From: Stercorarius parasiticus
Taxonomy: Eukaryota; Chordata; Aves; Charadriiformes; Stercorariidae
Direction of reading: 5' to 3'
Assembly: GCA_013396915.1 (NCBI GenBank)
Contig: VWZL01001321.1
Location: forward strand, 1-64,000
Length of the DNA stretch: 64,000 bases
A program made the position numbers and the translations under genes. The notes under the pieces were generated by a model. The model searched no databases, was not told the DNA's origin, and was given only the letters and a program-made list of their open reading frames with translations. This document shows, one piece after another, positions 23,601-38,600 of this stretch (within the stretch, counting starts at the first letter, position 1; every line of letters begins with the position of its first letter).

Positions 23601-26600
23601 AGTAGACAGCACAGATACGGAGAGGGGGGGAAACGCATGGCAAACCTGTAGTATTTCCATAGTTTTGAAGAGCTAGGATTAATTGGGAGGGAATATGGCT
23701 AAAAAGGATAAACTGGGATGGGATACTGAAAGAGGGGAGGGCTGGAGAAAGATAGAAGGATTTTAAGATAGCTGTGGAATGAAATGAGATAGAGAGACTG
23801 AGACAAAGAGAAAAAAAAAGTAAGTTGGAGTCAAAAAACCAAACCAGCACAAGCTAGGGGAAGGAAAATTAAGAAAAAAATAGAAAGAAAAAATTCTAAT
23901 CAGAGCAACTTGATATTGAGTCTGCTTTGCCTCTGAAGCTGTTGAACACGGACATACAGTAAGCAAGGAGAGGAGATCCTTCCCTTCATGTTAGTCTCCT
24001 GGTACTAATGAGTCCTCACAAGATAGCAACAAAAATGTACTATTTTATATGTACGATTTATAAGTAGAGCAACACAAACTGTTACTTCATAACAAATACA
24101 TTGCAAACTATGGTCCAGAAAAGTGCATCAACTGGACCAAAATGTTAATAGATCATTAAAAACGTTCCCAGGCTTTTAATCTCAGAAATTTGTGTTACCC
24201 AGCATTCAAGTGCTTTCGGAAATCCTCTTCCTCCTCTTCATCTTCCGGTGCTGTTGCCAACTCACTTGCTTTTTCTACAGCCATTTCACTAAGTCGCTGA
24301 GCTAAATTTAGTCGTCGAGAGCGAGAAGCATACTTGATAGCTAAATTCACAACGTTTTGTGTCATGAGGTCAGCAAGTTCCACACAACGAAATTCGCGCT
24401 CCAGTTTACAAGAAAGCTGAAAGAAAAGAAGCCTGGAGAGTTAGACGCTTCACAGTTGCAGAGCTCACTCAAGATTCTAGGGCCAGAATGTTATGGTCCT
24501 GGTGGAATGAATGAAAAAAGACAAACCACCAACAATCATGAGCTGCATAGAAAAGAAAAAGCTCTTTTTTTTTCTTCTTCCTCCCACCCTTCATACTGAT
24601 AAGCAATATCAAAATACTGACAAGACGCTACTCTTACCATAGCCTGTGGACTAGCTGGGTTGCCAGTCACTAGCCAGAGTTCTAATAAAAGGAATCTCAT
24701 CAAAATTTACATCAAAAGCCATCGACTCAAAACAAAGTCTCCAGGACTCTTTCTAATTTTTATGTATTTGTACTTACGGCAAACAGCTTCATTAAAAGTT
24801 CTTGCTGTTCTTTCACTGACTGACTTTTAGCATTTTCATCAAGCTCATAGCCATTTTTTGACAAGTAAGCCACATGGTTGTGAAATACAACAGAACGCCA
24901 GTACTGCTCCTGAAAAAGAGAGAAAGACTTGTGCTGGAGGTTAGAGGGGAGAAAAACAGCCCACAACTTAATGCCTACCAATTTACAACGTATTTTATTA
25001 ATTTATTCTTAAATGTTCATCTTATAATAAGGGTGAAGGGCAGACAATTCTCTTTAAAAGCCAACGTCTACTGAGAAAAAAAACCACAGCACACTAACAA
25101 CCATCTGTATAAAAACTGATCCAAACAGTCGCCATATACATTAAATTCCATTTATATTACAGGTTTTCAGCAGGATGAGACCTACACGTTCATCAGTGTG
25201 CTACCAGGACAGACAATTCTAGAAGATATTGATTATTTTATCATATAATTTCTGTCCCACAGCAAATTGGAAGTATTCCAGAAAAAAAAAAAATCAGTAA
25301 TCATCATCTGTGAGACAGCTAAACATAAAATATAACTCTTGCTGTTCAGAGAAGTACTAGTATGGCTATTATACCAGCTAGCTCTGTTACAAAATAATTA
25401 CAAACTTATTCAAAACCAGTATGTTTTCATCAGATGTATTGGAATAATCTGTTTCTGTTTATTAGTGAAACTTTTTACCTACACTTCTATCAAAGAGAAT
25501 AAACTACAAATAGCATTAAACTGCCTCTAAGGTTGAGGTTAGAATTTTATGTTCATTTCTATTTTGTGCACCACAGCTGAACCCCGCAAGATTGAAATAT
25601 TTAAACATATAAAAAATTGAAGAAAAAAATACAGATATTCTTCTAGGAGTTCTCCACAGGTACATCTTGCTTCAACTAGCCTATACCTTAAGAAAATAAG
25701 TGAAGGCTGAAGGCCTGCGTTTCCAGAATGATTATATGAATTGGAGCACTTAGTACATCTTTCGAAAAAAGACCTTCCAGAAATTTTGTTTTTCCTAAAA
25801 TATTAAAACCCAGGTACTTTCAAAAGGGTCTTGATTTGGATCCCAAAATGCGGTGCTTCCTAGAACATTAATCACGACCCACTAAAAAATGAAAAAAGAG
25901 AGGGATATAAAGCTTTCATTGGTCAGAAATAGATTATGTGTAAATACAACCTTGCATCAGCTCTAACAGCTTTATTTTGCATTCTTCTAGAAAGAGTTGT
26001 GAACCAAAGCAAACTGGAAAAGTTATACAAAACACTGAACCCAAATAACCTCCTTAGCTACATGTCTTACTCAGAGTTTCTGCTACCCTCTTTCATAGTA
26101 GAGATGATTAATAGGAATCTCGTATAATCCCTACTATGGGAACATCTGAGACTATCAGCTGTGGACTCAACACCATTCCATACCTCCATCTGTCCCTTTT
26201 CTGTTGTAACTTGACAGTAAGGAAGTTTAAAAGATAATATTGCCACAGCAGGTCGTGGTAGCGTAGGAGGGAATCGGGCTCCTTTACAAGGAATACACCT
26301 GTGCAAGGGAAACAAAAAACCCACAGACAATCCTCATCACCTACAGTCACCAGTTGTTCTACATCTAAATCATGTGTCCTAAGAAGCAAGATACTTTAAG
26401 AGGATTTGTTCTTTAAAAAGTAGTAATTAAATTACTGACTTAAATATAGCAATATTTAAGATTGCATTATAAAGGGTTATTTTTACATTGCAACCAATAA
26501 AACATTTTAAAACCAGCAAAGCACATGCTGCTCTTGTTCACACCAGAATCTCCAAATGTGGCACATAACAGATGCAGATCTCTATCTCACACAACACACA

Positions 26601-29600
26601 ATTCAACAGCTACTACAAAATGTAAATGCAATTTATTAAAATCAGAAACTACTGAACAAATACACTGGAAAAGAGCAGGCACGTCTACCATTTATTTTGA
26701 TGAGGGGTTTTGGACGTCATGAGGAGAGTGCTGTGTTCAGACACACGCAGAAAAAAAAAAAAAAGGAAAAAAAAAAAGAGGGGGGAAACAGATAAGCATA
26801 CACTAAAAGCACAGGCTTACTGTTTCATTATATTTAAATTAGTACTTTCTGGTAACAATCACTTAAGCAAAACATTGATTGGGGAAGAGCTGTATTTCCA
26901 GCAGCACCAATGCAGCATTGACAAAAGTGTCTGGTTTTATAAGCTACTGTTTCAGGCATGAGGAAAAAAAAGAACAGGAAGCATTAGTGTTCTGGGTATC
27001 TCCGTTAATTAAGGCATATGGCGTTTCTACAACAACCCTCCCCCCTTCTTATCTTTAATATGCTAGGGTTTTTGAGTAAAATGTTCTTTGCAACTCAGAG
27101 AGCAGCACTCTCTCTCTTGGAGTAAAGGAAAAAACTCCTGATGACAGACTCACAGTTGACCATTCCATCAACGTGATGCGTCCTGCACATTTTTGATTAA
27201 TTTTGATTAATTAACATTAAGTAATGATTTGGAGGAAGAAACAGACAGTGAACTGGCTTTTACCAGTGATAGCAAATTATCTCCCTTATTACAAAAAACC
27301 AGAGGATTACAAAGAACGTCACGTAAATTGAAAAAAAAAAAGCAGTCTCCCACCAACCTCCATAATTGTGCATGACTAGCAAAGTAAAAAAGGCTAAATT
27401 TCAGTAAAATATGTGAACTGATGGATTCTGCCCTGGTAGGAAAAGGACACAGATCACCAAATAAAGAGGACTACAAACAAAGCTTAGCAACTAAAGGTCC
27501 AGGATGCTTGTTACAATAAAGAGAAACAGAGTTATTTAGACATCACCATTAGCACATCTTATAAAGTAACGGCTAACTCTCAGCTAAATATTTGAGCAAT
27601 TTTACATACAAAATCATTCTTCGGTGCCACAGTCTAAATAATATAATAACAGACAGCTTTGATTTATCTATGCTTAATGATGTAGATTAGTTACAGGATT
27701 GGATTCTTCTCAAAGGGACAGAAGGGGAAAAGGTAGCTAAGCAAAAAAACAAACACCCAAAAAACCCCAAACAAACCCAAACCCTCAAAACCCATCAACA
27801 GCAGCAGAAGATTCCTAACAGCAACCATAACTTTTTAGTCAGTTTCTCTAGCAAAATTCAGTCTTATGAATGTGTCTGCATCAGATGTGATTTCATATCA
27901 AAGTGCACAGGACTGCTAGCCAAGGCAAAAAGCCAATTAGTCAGCTACACATTATAAAACTCTCATGAATGTGTTCAAAACCCATTTAGTAATGAAACAC
28001 CCATGCAGAATTCAATTTATTACCTAGATCAGTTACTGTGCATATTTACTAGCCACCCGTTTTAGTAAAAGTTGTTTCCAGTGTCTCATAGTAAGAAGTG
28101 CTCTATAAATTAAAACCAAGACAAACAAAGCATTTCCTTGTGAAATATCTGACCTGAGCTGCTGGGGATTTTCGTGGATGCCAACTACCCAATAATGATC
28201 AAATTTTCCTTTGCAATGCTCTCTCATGTTACACACTGGAATCCAAGTATTCCCAAGTCCTCGGTTCAACATCCGCACAATTCCCTCAGAATCCACGTAA
28301 CATGGGGTACCTGTTTGTTACAGACAAAAACAATTATTCTGAGAGGCAACTCATTACAATGTGAGTAAGTTTGAACTGGTGGATATGGCTGGGAAACAAC
28401 GGTTTGCGTTATCTCAAATAGGACAGCCTCTCACCCGAACAGTACAACCTACAGGGAAAAACTAGTTTCCTTAGAAAGATGCGCCACCTTCTGACAGTCA
28501 ACACTACTGCTAGCTAACCCACTCAAGTTCAAATTTAAAACATTTTCTGAAGAAATAAAATTCATTCTACTTGGGTAGATTCCCAAAGAAAACTAGTTGT
28601 TTTACAATTACTTTTTCTAGCTATCATAAAAAGTTCTCCCAAGCTACCAACTTTTTCAAGGGTGCTTTGCCAAGATAGTTGCACATGCATATTGCAGTGT
28701 ACTAATGCAGTTTATTTCTTTTTGCTGAGCAGGGCAACCAATTGGGAAAGCAAGTTATGATAACACTCAGGTGTATTCTATTCACACAGGAAACATATTA
28801 AACATTTCTGATAATATATTGAAAGAATATCAAAACAGAAGTTTGTTTAGCACTGAGGAGATTGAAAAAAAAAAAAAAGAGTCTAAATCCCAAGATCGCC
28901 ATTGCTAAAAGGGTATTAATTACCCAAACTCTCCTCCAAAATTCCCCAACAGTGTTGAGATTTCTCAGTGTCACTCATACAGGTATTTCATACCTTCTGC
29001 GGAGAATCCAACCCAGACCAAATAGGATTTCTTTGTAAGAGAAAGAGGGTCTCCATGCAAAATTTGTTTTTTCTTTTTTCCTAGCTCCATCAGCTGTACT
29101 CCAAGGCACTGGTCCCCATCAAACCCAGTACCTGGGAAGAAGTCGTTCAATGACTATGTTAGAAAGCAAAAGAATTGTCTTGTCTCTTAGCGAAATACAA
29201 GATTTGAATCAAAAAACAACTCTAATGCAGGGTTATCCATGAATACCACTGTCAGACAGCGACTATTTGTCATTTTGGACATACAAAGCATGTCTAACAA
29301 CTACTTCCTTAATTTCCTACAGTAATTCATTCTGGCATATCTGAAACCCAAGTTTAATGTATTAATATCACGTTATAAAATCCTCCCCTTCCCCACAGCT
29401 TAATCTAGGCATCCCAATACAAAATGGAGGCTTTGCTGTCAGAAGTCAAAGGTCTGTGGGCTGTGACAGTAAAAGCATCATCAAGAAGATAAGAAGAAGA
29501 AAACAACATTTCTGGTGATTACATACAAATTAACCAGTGTTTGAAGCCAGCAACAGACGAGGATTGAAAATATAACCCCAGTTCAAAAAACACAAAAGGG

Positions 29601-32600
29601 AGAAAACTACCTCTGTGATAAATAATCATCAACTGCTCTCCGTGTCCTGCCATAGAGACCACGGGACCTGGGAGACTGAAGATCTCTTTCTGAACTCCTC
29701 CAACTGTAAACACACGAACCAGCAAGGCACTGGTGGCACAAGCAGCCCAGCCTTGACCCAGACAGACGGCCTCAATGTCTTCGTCCTTTGGCATATCTAC
29801 TGTCCACTCCTTGTTTGCATCCCAGGAGCTAAAATGAATGCAGTGGAGCTTGCTAAAGCAGAGACAAAGAACAATAGTCAAATATCTCAACATAAAGAAA
29901 AATACAATATCTGAAAATACACCAATATATTACATTTTTATCAGAGACCTGGAATCTGTGATGGTCATAGAAAGGAACTAGTAATTACAAGTGGTCATCT
30001 GGAAAGGTGCTTACTCTTATTATTCAAGAACTGATGAGCCAGCTCAACCTCCAGCACTGTAGATTTAGAGCCTCTAAAGCCTGATGCAGAAACAGTTTAG
30101 AGGTCGGAGGGGAGAATTTTTAGACAGAATCAGGTAAGTGTCCTGCTTAATTAACATTAATAAGAACTGAACGTGCTCGGTATCCCTGAATATCAGCCAT
30201 CATTACAAGTCTGTCATATTATGCTATCTTTCAAAGCGAAAAAAATTAGGAACTTCAGTTTTGCCATACTTAATAATTGAAAACTGCCCATGACCAATTC
30301 ACAGACACCATGGCTTTTGACAGATTATCCACTTCCATTGAGAAAAAAAACTGAAATGTTCAGAGTCAGACAACCAATACATACAAATAATACTTTTGAA
30401 GGTAAAGAGTGCTTTTCAGCTTATCACAATGCTGTATGTGTGAAAGTAAGAAGAAAGTTCTTTCTTCAAGATATTTCCAGAGAAAATGGCAATAAAATAT
30501 TGTTGCTATTGTTCTTAAATGCAAGAACAGAGTCTAGCTGGCCAAGCTGCTTAAATCTTTTTATGGTTTTCATAAACTTGTGTTCTTCACACTTATAATT
30601 CTTTGGGTATCTCCAAACATGTCTCCTTAGCGACAGTGTGAAAAGACAAACTGAAAAACTATTGTTCATGTTTACAATTTCCTTTGAGCTAGCAATGCAT
30701 GAAGCTTCCAGTATGTATGTGTATATATATATATATTTGAAAAAGGGATTAAAAAAAAAATCCTCAGTAAACAAGACACATCTATCAAGATTCTTGAAGT
30801 CTTCAAGTGGGTGGGTGTGAAAATCCTCCTCGAAAGCAGTCCCATAAATAAAAAGCACGATCAAAAGCCAAAAAAATCTCAAAAAGGGAGAAAAGTTGAA
30901 ATTCAAAGACGAAATATTTGAAACAAGGTAAGTGTAATCCCACACTACGGGTTTTATAGAGCAAGGCCATGACTTACCTTGCAAGTTCCTCTGTACTCTC
31001 ACAGGCCAGTAAAATCGCTTCAGTGGAGAGGTCAGCCATCGTGTGATTCAGAGAGTTCGGCAGGTGTGTTGCATGATGTATGGAAGTATCATGAAATTCT
31101 ATATCTATAGCATTGTCTTGCTCATCATTGTAACAGCGAATAATACCAACAGAATTCCATACCTATTAAAAAGAAACCCCCCCCAAAAAAACCCAACAAA
31201 TCAAGCATACTGCCCTAAAGCAGCCTGCTATAACTTTCTCATCTGAAACAACAGTAGGTGGGAGGCTGGAGGAAGACTGAAAACTTGTCTTCAAAACTTG
31301 TCCCTTAGGCAGGACTACTAGTTTCTAAAACAGCTGAATTAGGCAGAAACTAGTTCCATCCTCATTGCTAAGCCATCTTTCTCCTTACAAAATTAAGTGT
31401 GAAGAACTCGCAGTTAGAAAGAAACAGTGGGAGATTAATGTACAAGCCTTAACAGCACAAAAACCACCCACAAGTTCTGGCTAAAAAATAGTTTTAAAAA
31501 AAGACTTGCTAGAATTCAATAGCACAGGTACAAACTTTATAGCTTGCTTTTGTCTCAAAGCCAAGTGTTTATTTTTACATCAAAAGCAACCAAAATATAT
31601 AGCATAACATTATGCAGTCTTTGCATTAACACAAAGCTACTTTCCACCATTTAGCTTCACACCATGAATTATTAAAAAAATCAAAAATCTTGGAAAAGAT
31701 TAGATCAAAACACAGCAAGAACTGGACAATATTAACAAAGCAACTAGGTCTACATAACTACACAGCAGCAAGATTTACCATGAAACGATGCATGAGATGT
31801 GCAGGAGTGGAGCCAGACTGGAATGGCTTTTGCCTGGGCGTTGGCATTGGCCCATCATAGAACGGCTGTTGTGTAGATGACGGTGGTAAAGCTGGAAAGC
31901 CATCAGTCTGATCATCATCGTCATCTTCCTTTTCAAGAAGATTGGAATTAGCTTTTATCATCCCAATATCTAGATATTAAAAAAAAAATTACATATTATT
32001 ATGACAGAATATAGGTAAAAAATTTAAAACAGCGAAGATTTCTCCGGAAAAATAAGTCAGAATATATCTGAGTAGGATGCTAAGAGATCATCTCAATAAC
32101 AGCACTAAAGAGCTCTGGAAAATGAGTTCATTCTGTACCTAGTGAGTTATCATCATCATCAAGTATTGCCCGTCTCGGATGGCCTGAAGTTCGCATAAGG
32201 TCATCATCATCACCGTCATCTTCATTAGCTCCAGCCTTTGGGGAAGACTGTGGCTCAATCATATCTCCATTTAAATAGTCGTCGTCTTCTCCATCAAAGA
32301 GATCATTGTAGTCTTTTGTCACTGTACTGGCAACCTAAAACCAGGTTAACAATTATCTTAAAACTTCTTTCAGACATGGAATTCAAAGAATGAATTCAGA
32401 CACAAGACAGAACTTCCAACGCACAAGACAGAACATTCAATATAATTTGGTAACCCGAATTATCACATTGATTTAAGAAATAACACGTTAATTTAAGAAA
32501 CAACCAAACCTTATCATTTGGTTTCTTTCCATCACCAACATTTTCCAACAGCCCCAGATTTCCTTCAGTATCTGTATAAGCGATTTGCCTATATTTGGGG

Positions 32601-35600
32601 TGCCATGCCAGTCCACAAATTGTGTAATTTTTCTCATGCTTCATCCTAAAAAGAATATAAAAATAATGGATTCTTAGTAAGCTTTTCAGGGCAGAAACCT
32701 CCCCAGGGGTTACTGTAAGAAGTGGTAATATTTACTAGTATTAGAATGTGATGTTACAGTGATGTTACACATAATAAAATAATTTATGGGTTACATTTAG
32801 CATAAACAGCTAGTATAAAACAATAGAGCAGGTCTTCCTTTTCTATAGAGGAAACGATTTAAGCTTTAAAAAAATCAATCAATCATATTCTTAAAACAAC
32901 AGCTTCCTGAAAGACATGGAAAAGACAAAGTAATTCCCCAGCAGTCATACATTCCAGAACCATCCAGTTATAAAAAGAACATTCAGTTGTTTCTCTTTAA
33001 CTCATCAAACTGATGAGTTAATCCTCTATCTTTTCCACCCTTTATTCTCACAAAAAATCCTCCCATTAATTATTTACATAATGTCTTTAATTCTTAACAT
33101 AGGTGTTACAGTAACAATCATGTTTCTTACCCAAAATATTCAGACAGATAAATCATCCCTTCTCTACCTCGCTTAATCATACTTTTTTTTTTTTTTGAGA
33201 GAGAGAGAGATGCTTTAACTAACCAAGATAAAGTGCAATTTGACCATTTGACCTTTTTTTCGCACAGATGAGGAGAGCTGGCTGGTCTGTCTCTGTTTCC
33301 CTCTCCTTTTAGAAAACACATCTTACTGCCAATGATCTTGGGGTTTGGGCTGTGAGGAAAATTTGTTTCCATCAAAACTATCCCTTAATCGACTATTAGG
33401 TTAAAAAGTAATAAAAGATATTTGCACACAGAAAACTAGACTATGGAATTTGCACAAAATCCACATTCACATCCCTTCCCTATTCTATTTCTAAAAATGT
33501 AATGTTTCCTTATGCAGAAAGGAAAACAGTGTATCCCATGAATGAGAATGCACTACTGGATATAGCAGGGGAAGGCAAAACAACACCATGTTTCTACCTA
33601 CCCCCAAGAGTTCCACTCTTGTGGAAGCTGCTTCCTTGTAGAACATGGAAATGATATGGCAGCCCTTGAATTCCCTTCAGCACATGAACTGCGGTATTAG
33701 TGCACCTCACTGGGGCTGCACAAGAGAAGAGCCCTCCTCTTGCTCAAGTCTAGGCCGAGCACTGGCCCTGCCTCCCAGCATCACCCAGATCTCACATAGA
33801 CCTTTTGACCTGCATGCTTTGGGTCCCTCTCCGTGGATGTGCTCCCAGCCCCACCACTAGCTATGAGACCATCCACGAGGCCAGGTAAATGGGATTCCTC
33901 AATCTGAGCCTTCATCCGCTGTCTCTGGGACTGCTTGGTTTCAGCGGGACATGAGAAGAAAACTTACAGATTTGCCCTGTAAATCTTATTAAGGCTTCTC
34001 AAGAAGCAGAATTCTACATTTGCACAAATAAGTTTTACAGAAAAGATAACAAAATTCTGTTTCAAGAAAAACGATGTACTTAAGGATTTATGGAACACCG
34101 ATGGATACCTCTCTATGCACTCCTGGGTTTCCACATTCCACACCACTATACTCCCATCCACACTTCCAGCTGCCAGATACTGCGCACAAGGAGACCAGGC
34201 CACAACATTCAAGGGCTAAGGAAAAAATAAAAAATAGGAAAACAAATATTACCAATGCACACACAGCATTAATATTCTGAAGCTTAAAACAGACAGGTAT
34301 TCTGGAATAAAATAATAATAATAATGATCTTTAGCAAATCACATCCAGCCTTCTGTACTAGAGCTGGCTTTAGGTAGTTCCCTGCAAGAATCATTCTTTA
34401 AAGATAGCACACTTTTTTTTTTTTTTGAGAACATCCATCTTCTGTCATTAAACACTGCCATGAGGTCAAACAAAACCTGATTCTAGACACATAGACACAA
34501 GCATAGTATAATTTGCAAACTCAGCACTAAACATAGCTTTGTTTATTTGGAACTTAATACAGTTCCATAAATTAAAATCCATGACTGTGTGCTCTGTAGC
34601 TTAATAACAGTAGGGAAGTGGTTCTCTTTAACCCAAACGTTTCCAAGTACATCACAAGGTCAAAAGAAAGAAGATGGCACAGTTAGGGCTACTTCGTAGC
34701 AAAATTTCAGCTTAATAAAATACAAAGCGAAGAACTGATATCTCTGTTCTGTACATAAATAATACTCTTGACATTTTCCCTAAAATCCTATGTGTTTAGA
34801 GCAATTTGTGAAAACAGATGTTCTTCAGATGCAGTTGGTGACTCACCGGTAGACCTTAGAGATCTAGTGGGTTACTATAAATGAAAGAGGGGGACCAGGG
34901 CCACATAAAGACATTTGACATTCATAAGTCTCTCTTGCCTTGTTTTCCAACATAAAATAACAGGATCAGAAATAAACTAGAAAACAGGAGCAACTGTAAC
35001 CGGAGGGTGGGGTCCAGAAGATAATTTCTAGCAAAATAACATTTAATTTATGGAAGATTTACGAGCACCTGGTTTATGTACCTACCTGTGTGATGAATGT
35101 ATCCGACAGATCGAACTGATTATCCCAGGTTTCTCTTTTGCATAGTTTAACGACTTTATCTACAGGAATTGCCAGCAACTGCTCAAAGGAAACAAGAATC
35201 AGGCAAGTTAGAACAAGTTACCTTTCAAACAGAACGTTCAAAGAGCTCCTTCATTCCCAATATTGAACGGTTCTCTAGCACCCTAGCAATGCCAACTGAG
35301 AAAGTAAATAAAGTTGAAGTAACTTGAATTACAAGGTTCTTTAATGCTTTCCACATGCAACATAGCAAAGCATGCCTGTTTTTATTTTAATCTTCATTTC
35401 TTTCTGGCAAAAAAACTGAAGATAATGACAGCTGCACTGTAAGGTTAGAAGTTCTGATTTATGAAACAGCTAACATACATGTATAAATAGTTTTCAATGC
35501 TGTGAGCACAAGGCTTACGTTCTTCTTTTCCCTCCCTCCCCAAACCTCTTCTGATCAGGTCAGAATTTCTCAGTAAATCTTATTTGAACAGCTGATACCT

Positions 35601-38600
35601 GAAATAGCTCATTTCACCTCTCACAAAACTACATAAATGTTACTGCCTGGGGTTTTTTTTTAGGATTTGGGTTTTTTAAAGACTTCTAACAATTTGTTTT
35701 GTAAGAGAAGCAAAAAAACTACTTACATTTCAAGTATGGGGGGGGTGTGTGTGTGTGAAGAATTAGCCTAAAAATTAAAAGTATTTGTTTTTATGCAATA
35801 TGGATATTGAAACAATTTGTACTGCAGGTGACTTCCTCTCTGCCACAGGGAAGTTATATATAATGCTGTCATAGCAGCCAGGAATTATAAGAGCAGACAT
35901 GGGTAGACAGACACAAAGGCTAAGTCAGGGAAACAAGATTATTCAGGTAGGAACTGTGAGAAAACGCCAGAAAATACTCTTCAGATCCAGTATACTGGAA
36001 TGCCAATAAAGGATTAATAGGTTCTGCCACACTATTACTACAGGCAAGAATAGAAAAATCATTTTATGGCCAACTTCCGCTCAATTCCCTGTCCTTTACT
36101 TCAAGTATGGCGGGGCATGCCTCATTTCATACAGGTTCACATTTATCTGCTCCTTCCTCCTCTCCCCTTTGCATTACCAGCAGCTGCAGAGATGTTCCAC
36201 GTTACACGCTACAGAGACACCTATACAGCTATACGAACCCCCCAGCCCATCTTGGTTAGGGAGCCATACATAGTACTATTGCAGCACCACCCTCACTCAC
36301 AACAGAATCAACTTAAGTTTTTCCAGTGAAAAGAAATGGAACAACTTACTAAGGAAATATTTACAGAGCAAGATTACCAATAGGGCAAAATTTAAGGCAG
36401 AGAAAGACTTAACTCCTTTGATGCTCTGTTGTGAGCAATTTGATCATTTCCCTCGCGTACAGTGTTCCTTCCTATTCAGCGCAATATGAGTGTTTAACGC
36501 TGTTTTGGGCTGACAGCTGGCCTACTGCCAAACACAGTCCGGAGCTTAAACAAGTAACCATTTCCAGGTTTCTATTTTTCCTAAAAGTGAACTCCACCCC
36601 AAATATTTTCCTTACTCCCAAGAGCTGCAATTTGGGCTTGCCCAGATTGAATTCTACTGTTGGACTCACAAAGGAAAAAGGAGGGTTAAAACAAGACTAA
36701 AAAAACGTCACTTACCTTCCCACCGCCAGGCTGCCAGCCAAGCCTGCAAATTGATTTAGCATTTATCACATCATTACATTTCTGCAGCAGTGGCCAGCTT
36801 GTTGTGCATGTCTGAAAACAAAATATTAAAAAAAATGAGTTTTCTATCTGTGTGAAAATCTACCGTATAGTACAAATTCTTAAAGGAAAACTGTGTAGAA
36901 AAACTAAAAGGAAAAAAAAATACTATTTTTGGAACTGAAATAATCTCTTCATCCAAACACAATGATACATTCTGCCTTAAAAAAATGAAACAAATAAAAC
37001 CAAGAACAAAACCCTGAAAAAATATCTTGCCAATATAGACCTCAAACTATTTTAATCACAATACAACTATTTGTAACAGAAACAAGATCAAAGAAAAATG
37101 TTATCATCACGGCCATTACCTCAGTGATCCTGGCACGTGAAATCCGTACCTCTTCCTAATCTCGGGTCAAAGTAATCATGTTCCTAATGAGTCTAACCAA
37201 CCAGATAACTTATAAAGTAAGATACTGTGTAGCATCTTAAAACACTATTCCACCTTCACCAGTCAGTCTCCAATCCTGAAAATTATTCATTATTTCATAG
37301 GAAGCTTGATAAAAATAAATAAACAAAAATATACCCACATAGTTGTTTATTAGAATAAAAATCCTTCCTTAACCCTTAACCATTCAGCAATGAGCTGAAA
37401 TTCTGGAACAAGGAATTTGATGTCAATTGCTATCTTTACACAGAAGTGTTATTTCAGAACGTGCTGAGGACAAAACACACGATGTTGGCCAGTGAAGAAA
37501 GATGAATGGAAGAAATCAGGGATTCCACAGACAGGAAGAAGAATCCACAGCTACCCAGGCAACATTTCATAATCAGGCTTTGGAATTTCTCCCTGAAGTA
37601 GATAAAAGTATTCTGTAAAGTGTAGTTAGATTTCCTCTGCAAAAAGAAAATCCTATTCCAGTAGGGTTATCTCAGCCCAGCTCTTCTCGCTATCTGTGAA
37701 ATCCTGGATTCCTTATGAAACACTTAACCTTGAAAGATAGACCTTTTACCTGATCTGCAATTTTCCATACTCGGACAGAACCATCACAGCTTGCTGATGC
37801 CTATGTAAGAGATTTTTGTAAACAAATTAATAATTAAAGACATTGAGAAATTAATGATATAAAACTGCAAATATCCCTATTACCAATGCTATAGACATAT
37901 AATATATACAGTTTTAAAAGGAAAGCTTCCCCGTTTAAACCATTTTAAGAGTTAATACTTTCTAATACTGTCATCTTGATAATTGTACTTGACTCCAAAC
38001 TACTGCAATTACAAACTCTTGCACTTCAAGTGAGCCACTTATTCGCAAAAGAAGCTCAATATTAATATCAAATTTCTTTAGTGAGCCATCTTTTTCTCTC
38101 TAAAATCAGATCAGCATCAGATTCCAGAAGAGCACAGACAGTAATTGAGTAGTAAAGCAAAAGTTCCCCTGGGAGGCACCAAGTTGTCACACATTACATC
38201 AGCAGTAAGGTCAGCTGAAACGAAGTGGTCTCATGTGCCCAGTCACCATTTTTTTTTTGTAAAAAGTACCTATTTTCTTTCCCAGGGAAAAGAAGATTAA
38301 AAGTATAAAGTAAACAAGAGAGTGTTTTTACCAGGTAAACATCCCTGGGGTCAAAAGACAGGCTTAAAACAGGAGCCTCGTGTCCTCGGAATGTTTTCTG
38401 CTTGCTGCTATCAGTCACCTCCACCACTTTGACCATAAAGTCACTGTAGATCACAACGGCACAGACATAAAAGTATTAACATTGGTATTAACAATGACAA
38501 ACCTCCCTTGAGGTTTACTACAATAGGAGCAAAGCCAGACTACCTTTTTTTTTTTAATCAGAAAATAATTTTTGTTCATGTCAAAGTTCATAAAATATGG

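Noticed and set aside
30466..31002. 178-codon minus-strand frame reading through the WDHD1 exon 12 donor
   Set aside because: It is mostly intron sequence 3' of a well-supported exon, with T-rich low-complexity residues.
34100..34109. GTATCC donor of WDHD1 exon 8 as a U12-type intron
   Set aside because: The donor differs from the U12 consensus, and the matching acceptor has no TTCCTTAAC branch element; a U2-like TACTAAG is present instead.
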